49,742 nucleotides of DNA. Source: Mesonia oceanica. Its GTDB lineage: Bacteria; Bacteroidota; Bacteroidia; Flavobacteriales; Flavobacteriaceae. The position numbers were made by a program, and so were the translations under genes. Under the pieces are notes generated by a model. It did not search any database. It was given only the letters and a program-made list of their open reading frames with translations, and had not been told where the DNA came from. This document shows positions 1-9,415 of this stretch, piece by piece (the stretch's first letter is position 1; the number at the start of each line of letters is the position of its first letter). The stretch lies in contig NZ_CABVMM010000018.1 of the NCBI RefSeq assembly GCF_902499555.1, positions 1-49,742 of the forward strand. Direction: 5' to 3'.

Positions 1-3000
1 TGCATGGCCGTTCCTATTTTACTAGCCACCCGTTGGCTACCGGCATAATAATGTTTGGTATATTTTACGTGGCGTTCTCTTTTTTTATCAAGATAAGGCC
101 TTGCGGTTACCAAACCGCTAGGGTACATCATCGTATTGTTTTCTTGGGTATGTCCCTGGGATTTAGCATTAGAATAGGCCTCTATCCGGTTAATGTTGTA
201 TTTAATGATACGCTCCCCACCGGCATCGTAGGTATAAGCGGCAATGGGACGGTATTTATCTCCTTCAGGGTTTAAATCGACCGCCAAGAGCCTGTTCTCT
301 TCGTCCCAAAGGTTTTTACGTAGGCTAAACTGCTCTTCGCCCACTTCTTTGGTAATTTCTAATTGGTTGCCATTGGCATCGTAATCGATGTATTGGGTTT
401 GTATGCGTGGATCGTCGCTATTGCCACAACAATTTTCGTCCGGTTTTTGTACCATCTTTGTAGGCGCATGGGGTTGGGTATACCAAAAAACGCTTCCGGC
501 CACTTCTGCACCCTGCCCATACTCTTCGTAAGAAAGGCTATAATGGGTATCTAAATTGGTTTGGATATTACTCATCGGGGCTCCCGGACTCGAAACGATA
601 CCAAACTGGTGGGTCTGGGTTTTGCTCAGAATGGTATGGCTGTTTTGGGTATCGTATTCCATATCCAATTTATATTGTTGTTGCAAATAATTGCCCCCCG
701 GCAAATCGTTGGGCCCGGTATAAATACCTTCGGCATGAATAAGACGGTCAAAACCATCATAATTGTACGTATAATTGCTAGGTCCGCTTAACTCCCCGTT
801 TAAAGATAACCCATTGTTATCATCATTGGTAGTGATCTTGGTTACATTAGAGTTATTGTCGTATTCATAGACCTTTTCGATATCGAAGTTATTGGCAAAG
901 AAATGGTGTAAATTATCCATCCTTCTCCTAGGATCGTAGTGAAAATTTGTAGCCGTACCATTACCATAGGCTATACGTAAACGCTCCCCATAGCCATTGT
1001 AAATAATATCCTGTACAATATCGGGTTGTGTACTTGGGTTGGAAAGCCCATCTATTTCACTGGTAATCGACTGTAACTCTCCTCCTAAGTTGTAATGGTA
1101 GCTTACTTCTTCGCCATCTGGATAGGTAATTTTCTGTACCCGGTTCCAGCTATCGTATTCCCAAGCGGTATAGAAATAATAAGAGTGGCGACCGGCGACA
1201 TCTACTGAGCGTAGGTTTTTGGTAAGCTCTCCCATTTTTCCGTAACCAAAAAGCTGTATCCCAGAGGCATCTTCTTGGTATAAAAGCCTTCCTACGGCAT
1301 TTACTTCTTCTGCCAAGGGATCGTTGTTTTGGCCATAAGTGTAGGTGACCTTATTTTCTGGATTTTCGGGATAATTAATTTCCATTAACCGACCATAATC
1401 ATATACATATTCTATAGCTTGTTGGTTGCCGGCAGTTAATAAATTTGAGGTTCTGCGCTTGAGCAGATTTCCTGCCTTGTCGTATTCAAAAACGCTGGCT
1501 CCTTGATCGGGATGTTGGTATTCTATCCTTCTACCGGCAAGATCGTACTTACTGTGCGTAGTTTGTGTAGCCTGGCCATTGGTGACCACATCAGTAAGTT
1601 CGTTTACGGCATTGTATTCATATGCTACCATAATTTGTTCTTGCCCGTCAGATTGAATGGTTTTTCTCGTCCTGCCCCTATTGTCTTTATAGGTTTTGGT
1701 ATGATTCCCTCTTGCATTTTTATAATCGGTCACCCATCTAGCTCCGTCTATGGTATATTCCAAGGTTTCTGTAGTAGAACCCGGAGCGGTGATTTGGGTT
1801 TTTCTATCTCGGGTATCGTAATCCATGGTAGTGGGTGGGATACCGCTTTCAGGCGTACTTAAATTGCCATCATTATAAGCGATAAAACTGGTGGCATTGC
1901 TTAGGGAATTTAAGTTAGAAGGGTAGCCGCCCTCAATCATAGGTAAATAGGCTTGGGTTACCCGGCCAAATGCATCTTTTACTTCTTTCCCGCTTACTTG
2001 CCATTCTAAGTTACCGGATTGTGCGCTCCCTTCGTAATGGGTTTTCTTTAGCTGTACGGCTTTCCCAAAACCATCTACAATGCTAATAGTGATTAATTGG
2101 TTGGTACTGGGAGTACTGTTGGCGGTAGCGAAAGCAGGATCAAAATGGCGGGTGACCGCATAATGTTCTGCCAGCGAAGAGGTAGAAGTAAACGCATGTT
2201 GAGCATCTACCACATACTCGTCTGGATTAAGGTTTTGCACCAAGCTTTCTACCAAAGCTTCGTCTTCATATTCATACCGAATGGTCCAAGCGGGTTCGCT
2301 ATTACCGGACATCCCTTCCAAGGCCAGTTCGTTAGGGCCGGTGACTTCTACTACCCTGCCCCGGTCGTCAAGACGGGTACGCATAGATTGGCCGTTCATA
2401 TCTGTCGTGAATACGGGAATCCCAAAGGAATAATCGTAAGTGGTAGTGGAACTTTCTGTAAATGAATTGTTAAGCCCTATGGGATAGGTATGAAAATCTG
2501 AATCATAGGATATTTGTTGACTAAAAGGCGTTCCATTTAATCCCAAGTTATCCAATTGAATAATTTGGGTTAAATTACCATAATTATCGTAATTGAGCTG
2601 TACTTGATTTTGCTCGTCCTCATTTAACTTAGTGGTCACTTTAGTTAAGTTTCCATTGGTAGGACTGTAGGTGGCCTTGCGTTGCCTTAATAATTGATTG
2701 TTATTGTTTTGGTGAACGCTAATGAGTTCGGGATATCCGTAGGCATTTTCGAGTCCACTCAAGCCCGGGTAGGTAATTGCTGTCACATAGCTATCACTTC
2801 CCCCCTCTCCTACGTCTACATACTCGGTTATATTTCCATGACCATCGTATTCTGTAAATCGTTTTTCAGCAGCTAATGCTCCCCCATCTTCTTCATAGTT
2901 AGTACTTATCATTTTGGCCACTCCCAAAAACAAACGTGATTTATCCAGTTCTTCACTGGTGATGGATTGGGTGTTGTAATAAGCGTTGGTAAAGTTTAGA

Positions 3001-6000
3001 TCTACGGAAGGGTTGTCGGCATCCATTAAGGTGTAAAAGGTTTCTTTTTCTGAAAGTAAAACATCATTATTATCGTAGAGAGCAGAAGAATATTCGGCTC
3101 CTTTTACGTAATAATTATCGTTTAAATAGGATTTGACAGTATAACGGTAAGTGGTGCCCGAGTTTCCGCTAGTACCACTGGGCGTTAACTGTTCTATTTT
3201 TACTCCTTGATAGCCTAAAAACTCCCTTTCCCTTCTGTCGTAATTGGGGTTTTCATAAGAGATTCTGGAAAGGCTATGATCGAAAGTATAATCGCTATCT
3301 CCCCCAAAATTATCATCGGTTTTTATTTCTTCCAACACCCATTTGTTTTGGGGCAACTTATAGGTATTGCCATTTCTTACATAATCGATCTCCCAACTTC
3401 CACCTAACGGGGTATTTACCTTTTTAAGCAAGTGGGTTTTGCCTATACGGTTAAGTCTTGCTGAAATCCCAAAGGAATCATCTGACAATACATCTACAAG
3501 ACCATCACCATCAATATCTCCTAAAGAGATTTGTGTCTTTGTAGTGCCTAAATTAAAACCGGCAGATACGGAAGCTGTTATTTTTACAGGAATAAATGCA
3601 GGTGGAACTATAAAAACAGGAAACCAATAACCTCCTGTAATAGTTCCAAAAATATTTGCCCCATAAGATATACTCTCTTGAATATTATCAATTGAAGTAA
3701 ATGTTTTGGGAGAAATGAAACCTGTACCGGTATTTAAATGATACTGACATCCCCCTCCAGATAGTAAAGGAGTTATAAGGTCTGGAAGACCATCACTATT
3801 AACATCTATAATTTTAATTGAGCTATCTGAAGTACTTACATTTGCCCCAAACCCTAGTGCAAAAGAATCACTTATTCCTATAGGCACTCCAGCACCTACT
3901 TTTTTTCTGGAACTAATTATTAACTGGCTTCCTAAATTATTTTCATTATCGTTATTCGAGTAGTTATCCCCCCATATGATTTCATCATCATAAAAACCAT
4001 TCCCTTTATTCAATTTTACCCGAATAGAATTCTCTTTCATTTTCACTTTATCATTTAGGCCATCACCATTCATATCTATCCATAAAGCCGCATTATGAGT
4101 AATTCCATCTCCTGTATTAATTCCCGCAATTGAATTAGTGTTTAAAGGATTATAAACTTCTCCACCTTGGGGATCTGAAGTTGGTTTAATACCTGGAATT
4201 GTTAAACCAACTGTGAAATCTATACTTTCTGAACCGGAATGATGATCATTACCAATTGATTCTGCTTGGTAATTCCCTAACATAGTGGTATAAAGAATTT
4301 TATTTTTGGTAACGATATCCGGATAATTGTCTCCATTTAAATCAACATATTCTACTATTACATCTGTACTAGATTTACTTTTGGTACCACTTCCTAAGCC
4401 AAGCTGCCCTGTAGTTGCTTTTCCTTTTGACTTTGTACGTTGCTTCAAACCTAAAAATACACCGTTATCAGCTTCTAAAAGAGAACTAGGTTCTACATAT
4501 ATATCATATATATTTTCTTCAGCAAACCTTCCTATATAAGTGGTTAAAGTATTGTTTGAAAATCCATAAAAAGAATTTATAACTGTTTCATTATAATATT
4601 CTCCAAGGTAATTATTCTGCTTATATAGTGAATACCTTACTTCGGCATCATTCACACTTATACTTTCATTATTTTCATCTTGCAGGTTATCAGCTACTTC
4701 TTCAATTTCTTCAGTCGATTCATATAATGTATCTCCATTTCCTAAGGATTCTATGTCTATATTTCCATCATAATAAGTTATAGAATTAGGATCTAAATTA
4801 GGGTTCATTTCTTCGTCATATTCAATTTTAACTCCTGAATTATATAAAAATTGACCCCAATTTTTATATGCATAACCTGTAAATAATGGTGCTAGAGCAA
4901 AAAATGGTTTTTGAATAGTTGGAGTTGTTAACTCTAGAAATTCACTTTGATTATCATCATAAACCTCAAAGTTAATCTGTAGGTTATCATTAACTTCTCC
5001 ATATTGAGAATAAAAAGCAGAATAAATTCTGCTATCAGAATCAGCCTGTAGTGCTTGTATGTCTAATTTAGAGAAAATCTTAGAAAAGTATGCTTCCGTT
5101 AAGGCTGGATCGGGATCAGTATAATTTGATGGTGTTGCCGGAGAATTAGTCAATTTGTAAAAATAGCCCTCGTTAAACATAAAATCTACATACGGAGATC
5201 TATGTAAATAAAAGGTTTTTTTATAAATAACTTTAGCTATATCATTGACTTCAGACTTTGTAATCCAATTAATTTTTATAGGAAAATCATCATCACTTAA
5301 AGAGTTAAGAGGATTACTACTAGTGGGATTACCTCCTAATACTTGTATATCATCTAAATCATGTTTTATCTTTAAGTAACTAGACTCTCCATCATTAGGC
5401 TCAATTGTACTAATCGTAGGAGAAGGAAGATCATTGGATTTTATCCAGTATTTAGTAGAATTCAAATTATTGCTGTATACTGCGTAAGAAACAGATGGAT
5501 AAAAAGTTTCATTATTGGCCGTTATTTTTGGCTTCCAATTTAAAGACTGCCAATCCACGTTAGAATCACTCTCAACAATAAATGTTAAACTATAATTAAG
5601 GTTATTCTGGTCCAGACTCAAAAATTCAGTCATATTAGAATTATTGAAAGAACCCGTAGCTGAATTATTTTGATGTTGATAAATTCGTTCTACTACAGAG
5701 GTTGTTACCTCCCCATCTGAATCAATACCATCAATTATAACTTTAAAAGTAATATCATCTGAAAATGAAAATTGAGAAAAATCTTGTGTGTTGAGTTGAA
5801 AATCTATATTCAATGATGTTATTGAATTTTTTACAGCCCAAGCTTCTCCATTATTAATAATGAAATCGTCAATAGCATCATAATTTACTAAATCTACGCC
5901 ATTTTCATCAATATATTCATTTTGAGATATTAATCCAAAAGGATTTGAGATATATTCAATGGCAGGGTTCCATACAACTTCACCTCCATAACCATTCTGT

Positions 6001-9000
6001 AAATTATGAATCCTAAAATAAAGCTTATCTCCTTTATCGACTTGAATACCATTTTTATTAAATGAAGCCGAGCTACCTACATTATTTAATATTAAATAAT
6101 TTCCATAACTATTTCCTACAGGTATGATAGTTGTTAATCCTGAAGATTGGTTGTGTTCAGATTTTTCTATAGATAATCGAAAAGAATTAGAATTTAGATC
6201 ATCATCTATATTTTTATCTGTTAATTCAGCTTGATTATTAATATTTATCGTTCCTGTATAAGGAGCTCTCCAAATTTTAACATGGTCAAATTGTGGATAC
6301 TTGCCTCTTAACTCTACTAATGTTTCTAACTCAAATTGATCAATCATATCTTGATCAAAAGCTCCCGATAATAAAGAATTTTCTGTTTCATTTACTTCGT
6401 AAACAAAATCCCTTTCATTATAATCAGGTTCTCCTTGAGTAGTTTCTGTAGAATTAAATAAGATTCTATTATTCTTCACTATATCTAAGAGCCCATCTCC
6501 ATTATAATCTAAAAAATAACTATCAGTTGAAGACTTGGTCCAAGTCCAACTCTTTCCTGCACCTGCTAAACCTCCTATATTAGCTTCTACTCCAGCCCCA
6601 GTAGTATAAGATGAGGTATGGGATAGCTTATTTAAACCATTAAGCGTTCTAATACTACCAAATCCTAAAGGAGTTCCCGTATTAGATTTCCCTAGATTCG
6701 CTTTATATTTGATATTACCTCCATCTTTATAAACCAAATCAGGGAGTCCATCTCCATTTACATCTAACAAATTAGATTGAATATTATTATTGACGTGACT
6801 AGAGTTAATGGTTCCTCCAACGGTAGTGCTTGTAGACCAGGGCCGTATTCCTATACCAACTCCTAAACGCATTCCAAAAGAGTCTCCGAAAGAATTTGAC
6901 GAACCTAATTGAGAACCTGTAGGAATATTGTCAACTTCACCTGATGGTGCTCGATTCATTAATTCTTGATTCCCAATGGGACCTATTCCATTAGACCATG
7001 ATACAACACTCGTATTTATAATAGAATTATTATCATCAAACTCAAAATACTCAAACGTATTATCGTAAAATAGGTCTCCATTCTTATCGTATTCAGCGAC
7101 TTTTACAAGTTGCTGTTTCTGGAAAGCCATCTCTTCATAATTAAAACGATAGGTACGAATGGTTTCTGTTTGTCCTCCCTGTACTTTAGAAATTTTAATT
7201 TCCGTAAGAAGATCATCCGTAAGTTGTAAATAGCCATTACGTGCACTCAAAATTTTATCGTTTCTAACGGGTAAGCTTTGTACAGAAGGTACGGTATAAG
7301 CATTCCGTTTAAATTCTACTTTGTAATAATTAGTATTGCCTGAGCTATTGTGAAGGGTATACTGTATTTCTTTTATATAAAATTCTTTGGCTAAAATAGT
7401 ATTGTTATTACCAAAGGCATTCACTTCTGCTTGATGATAAGTATAATTAATATAGTTGCCATTTGTATCTTCCCTTCTTACCAAAGCCCAATGACCTATA
7501 TTACCATCTTCATCGGTTAGTATAGCGTTGGTTACTACACTCCCATTATAACCGCCATAAAAACTTTTATTTCCTCGTTTATCGGTTACCTCCCAATAAT
7601 AATTATCTGTACCATTACCGTGACGTATTATTTTTTGATAGCTACCTTCCCTTCTTAGGTAAAACTGTCTTTCACTGGTCCTTGACAAGGAAGTTTGAGA
7701 ACGGTGAGGATTGGTATAAGTACCATTATGTTTTAGTACTAAATCACTACCGTTTAACGAATAGAGTTCACTTTCATAATTGTCAAATCGAGGGGCTCCC
7801 CATTTTGTATTTAACGTAACAGCAGGGGTATTCATGTTCCAACCTATTCCCATCCAGCCATTACCACCTTCGCTATTATAGGAAACATTTAAAGTAGGCT
7901 GCATCCCATTTCTACCTTGGGGTAATTTTATAGGAAATCCTGTGGTGGCCGCTCCCATATTTGTGGGTGTTGGCGGGTTAACGCTCACCACCCCGGCACT
8001 AGGATTTGCAAAATCCATATCTTTTAAAGTGGTTGGAGCAAAGCTGCCGGTTTCAGGAGATTCCGGCACTTTTATGACGCCGTTTATATAATCTGTTTCG
8101 TTATTTGTAGTAGCTATGATTATTTTATTTTCATAATCTAAGCTATCTACAGGCAATGACTTCCAGCTTCTTTTTTCTTTATCAAAATAAAAGGTACGTA
8201 CATCTTTTGGGGTGTACCCGGCAGGAATTTTAGCTAGATCGTATTTTAGATGAAGTTGGAGAGATACACTATCTTGTGAGTTAATTTTTTTTAGTCTATA
8301 GGCCCCGAAATTTCCCGCAGTTACATTGCTCAACTCTGCGTTTAAGATTCTTATATCTTTAAAGTTAAGCCCACTAACCTCTATCCTGCTCTTATTTATA
8401 GAGGCTATTTGTCCCTGAGGCTGAATGGATAAAACTTCATCAAAATTAACCCGTTCATCTAATAAATGAAAAGTCCGTGTGTTTTCTTCTAGATTATTGC
8501 TTAACAGACGGTAGTCCCCTTTATTCTTAGATACGGCATGGGTTCGTTCTCCCAAGAATTGATCTCCATTGTAATAAGAAATCGGTAGATGATAGTCGTC
8601 TTTTTTTGTTGTATGTTGAACTACAGCATCAACCACTCCGTTTTTAAGTTCAAAAAACTTCCCAAATACTTCTAGCTTATTGGCATTTTTAAAATCAAAA
8701 TTCCCTACCAAGTAATAGTCATTTTCATATCTGGAAATAGTTGGTGCTTGTTCAAGATTGTTAAGGGGAAGTAAGGCGATAGAAAGGTTTTTTACCTTGT
8801 ATTGGTAATCTTCATTCGTCCTTCTATTAAAAAAAATAGTGTTTATACCTTTATTTAGTTCTTCTATACTTAGTTGCTCCTCTACGTTCTGCCATTTTTT
8901 ATTTAGTTGAATAATTTGCCCTCCGTAAGCTTCCGACTGATTGATACTTTTGGTAGTTTGCCTAGCTTCTTCTAAGCCAAATAGATCATAAGACAAAACC

Positions 9001-9374
9001 GCTTTATAATTGGTTAGGTTGATATCTTCAGGCAAATTGATGGTAAAAAAGTTATCGATAGGGTTATCTCTATTGGATTCTTCATTTATTCCGATAACCC
9101 CTAATTGTTGATGAGCTACAAAGACTTGGTTCGTCTTACTATTTTTAGGAATTAAATGGGAAGTAGAGACATCTTCTTTTTTAGATGGTACCTTTTTAGA
9201 AGAGTTTCCTTCTATATTAGTTAAAACATAGCTTTTAATTTTTCTATAAGAATGTTCCGGGAACCCTATTTGGTGAATAGGTTGCCCAAACACGATCACA
9301 TTACTAAGAATCGTGGTTAATAAAGTACTGGTTAGGTAGGAGTTCCTGATTGCTTTAAAAGGATGAAATGCCAT
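1..9374 (-). CDS. Giant SpvB / FG-GAP / YD-repeat (RHS) protein, C-terminus beyond window
   Basis: Partial gene of at least 3124 codons, open from an ATG at 9374 to the left edge. I checked the frame near 9374, 6779, 3518 and position 5, and it is the same throughout. Residues 1-35 look like a signal peptide. Around residues 450-515 is an SpvB-type N-terminal domain (GFPIKLPQGRNGMQPTLNVS, then GGNGWMGIGWNM). FG-GAP/VCBS calcium-type motifs follow (DVNGDGLPDL near 871, DYNGDGLLDI near 958, DMNGDGLND near 1766, DIDGDGLVD near 1953). From about residue 2160 onward there are YD/RHS repeats, ending at the edge with HYYAGSQRVASKIG, the usual approach to the RHS core. The family includes Tc-toxin B/C-like and other polymorphic-toxin shells. 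The variable C-terminal payload lies outside the window, so a toxin role is inferred. The start is 41 bases downstream of the secreted-protein gene at 9416-12154, probably in one operon. Confidence 0.9.
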   Translation of the reverse strand, partial: MAFHPFKAIRNSYLTSTLLTTILSNVIVFGQPIHQIGFPEHSYRKIKSYVLTNIEGNSSKKVPSKKEDVSTSHLIPKNSKTNQVFVAHQQLGVIGINEESNRDNPIDNFFTINLPEDINLTNYKAVLSYDLFGLEEARQTTKSINQSEAYGGQIIQLNKKWQNVEEQLSIEELNKGINTIFFNRRTNEDYQYKVKNLSIALLPLNNLEQAPTISRYENDYYLVGNFDFKNANKLEVFGKFFELKNGVVDAVVQHTTKKDDYHLPISYYNGDQFLGERTHAVSKNKGDYRLLSNNLEENTRTFHLLDERVNFDEVLSIQPQGQIASINKSRIEVSGLNFKDIRILNAELSNVTAGNFGAYRLKKINSQDSVSLQLHLKYDLAKIPAGYTPKDVRTFYFDKEKRSWKSLPVDSLDYENKIIIATTNNETDYINGVIKVPESPETGSFAPTTLKDMDFANPSAGVVSVNPPTPTNMGAATTGFPIKLPQGRNGMQPTLNVSYNSEGGNGWMGIGWNMNTPAVTLNTKWGAPRFDNYESELYSLNGSDLVLKHNGTYTNPHRSQTSLSRTSERQFYLRREGSYQKIIRHGNGTDNYYWEVTDKRGNKSFYGGYNGSVVTNAILTDEDGNIGHWALVRREDTNGNYINYTYHQAEVNAFGNNNTILAKEFYIKEIQYTLHNSSGNTNYYKVEFKRNAYTVPSVQSLPVRNDKILSARNGYLQLTDDLLTEIKISKVQGGQTETIRTYRFNYEEMAFQKQQLVKVAEYDKNGDLFYDNTFEYFEFDDNNSIINTSVVSWSNGIGPIGNQELMNRAPSGEVDNIPTGSQLGSSNSFGDSFGMRLGVGIGIRPWSTSTTVGGTINSSHVNNNIQSNLLDVNGDGLPDLVYKDGGNIKYKANLGKSNTGTPLGFGSIRTLNGLNKLSHTSSYTTGAGVEANIGGLAGAGKSWTWTKSSTDSYFLDYNGDGLLDIVKNNRILFNSTETTQGEPDYNERDFVYEVNETENSLLSGAFDQDMIDQFELETLVELRGKYPQFDHVKIWRAPYTGTININNQAELTDKNIDDDLNSNSFRLSIEKSEHNQSSGLTTIIPVGNSYGNYLILNNVGSSASFNKNGIQVDKGDKLYFRIHNLQNGYGGEVVWNPAIEYISNPFGLISQNEYIDENGVDLVNYDAIDDFIINNGEAWAVKNSITSLNIDFQLNTQDFSQFSFSDDITFKVIIDGIDSDGEVTTSVVERIYQHQNNSATGSFNNSNMTEFLSLDQNNLNYSLTFIVESDSNVDWQSLNWKPKITANNETFYPSVSYAVYSNNLNSTKYWIKSNDLPSPTISTIEPNDGESSYLKIKHDLDDIQVLGGNPTSSNPLNSLSDDDFPIKINWITKSEVNDIAKVIYKKTFYLHRSPYVDFMFNEGYFYKLTNSPATPSNYTDPDPALTEAYFSKIFSKLDIQALQADSDSRIYSAFYSQYGEVNDNLQINFEVYDDNQSEFLELTTPTIQKPFFALAPLFTGYAYKNWGQFLYNSGVKIEYDEEMNPNLDPNSITYYDGNIDIESLGNGDTLYESTEEIEEVADNLQDENNESISVNDAEVRYSLYKQNNYLGEYYNETVINSFYGFSNNTLTTYIGRFAEENIYDIYVEPSSLLEADNGVFLGLKQRTKSKGKATTGQLGLGSGTKSKSSTDVIVEYVDLNGDNYPDIVTKNKILYTTMLGNYQAESIGNDHHSGSESIDFTVGLTIPGIKPTSDPQGGEVYNPLNTNSIAGINTGDGITHNAALWIDMNGDGLNDKVKMKENSIRVKLNKGNGFYDDEIIWGDNYSNNDNENNLGSQLIISSRKKVGAGVPIGISDSFALGFGANVSTSDSSIKIIDVNSDGLPDLITPLLSGGGCQYHLNTGTGFISPKTFTSIDNIQESISYGANIFGTITGGYWFPVFIVPPAFIPVKITASVSAGFNLGTTKTQISLGDIDGDGLVDVLSDDSFGISARLNRIGKTHLLKKVNTPLGGSWEIDYVRNGNTYKLPQNKWVLEEIKTDDNFGGDSDYTFDHSLSRISYENPNYDRREREFLGYQGVKIEQLTPSGTSGNSGTTYRYTVKSYLNDNYYVKGAEYSSALYDNNDVLLSEKETFYTLMDADNPSVDLNFTNAYYNTQSITSEELDKSRLFLGVAKMISTNYEEDGGALAAEKRFTEYDGHGNITEYVDVGEGGSDSYVTAITYPGLSGLENAYGYPELISVHQNNNNQLLRQRKATYSPTNGNLTKVTTKLNEDEQNQVQLNYDNYGNLTQIIQLDNLGLNGTPFSQQISYDSDFHTYPIGLNNSFTESSTTTYDYSFGIPVFTTDMNGQSMRTRLDDRGRVVEVTGPNELALEGMSGNSEPAWTIRYEYEDEALVESLVQNLNPDEYVVDAQHAFTSTSSLAEHYAVTRHFDPAFATANSTPSTNQLITISIVDGFGKAVQLKKTHYEGSAQSGNLEWQVSGKEVKDAFGRVTQAYLPMIEGGYPSNLNSLSNATSFIAYNDGNLSTPESGIPPTTMDYDTRDRKTQITAPGSTTETLEYTIDGARWVTDYKNARGNHTKTYKDNRGRTRKTIQSDGQEQIMVAYEYNAVNELTDVVTNGQATQTTHSKYDLAGRRIEYQHPDQGASVFEYDKAGNLLKRRTSNLLTAGNQQAIEYVYDYGRLMEINYPENPENKVTYTYGQNNDPLAEEVNAVGRLLYQEDASGIQLFGYGKMGELTKNLRSVDVAGRHSYYFYTAWEYDSWNRVQKITYPDGEEVSYHYNLGGELQSITSEIDGLSNPSTQPDIVQDIIYNGYGERLRIAYGNGTATNFHYDPRRRMDNLHHFFANNFDIEKVYEYDNNSNVTKITTNDDNNGLSLNGELSGPSNYTYNYDGFDRLIHAEGIYTGPNDLPGGNYLQQQYKLDMEYDTQNSHTILSKTQTHQFGIVSSPGAPMSNIQTNLDTHYSLSYEEYGQGAEVAGSVFWYTQPHAPTKMVQKPDENCCGNSDDPRIQTQYIDYDANGNQLEITKEVGEEQFSLRKNLWDEENRLLAVDLNPEGDKYRPIAAYTYDAGGERIIKYNINRIEAYSNAKSQGHTQENNTMMYPSGLVTARPYLDKKRERHVKYTKHYYAGSQRVASKIGTAM

Positions 9375-9415
9375 GGAATAAGGTTTAAGGTAAATGCTTG
9401 GTATTTTGTATCTTT

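Noticed and set aside
33..4539. Several plus-strand open frames of 60-122 codons opposite the giant RHS gene
   Set aside because: They are antisense shadows. The minus-strand frame is continuous and full of SpvB, FG-GAP and YD motifs, while the plus frames show no protein-like pattern.
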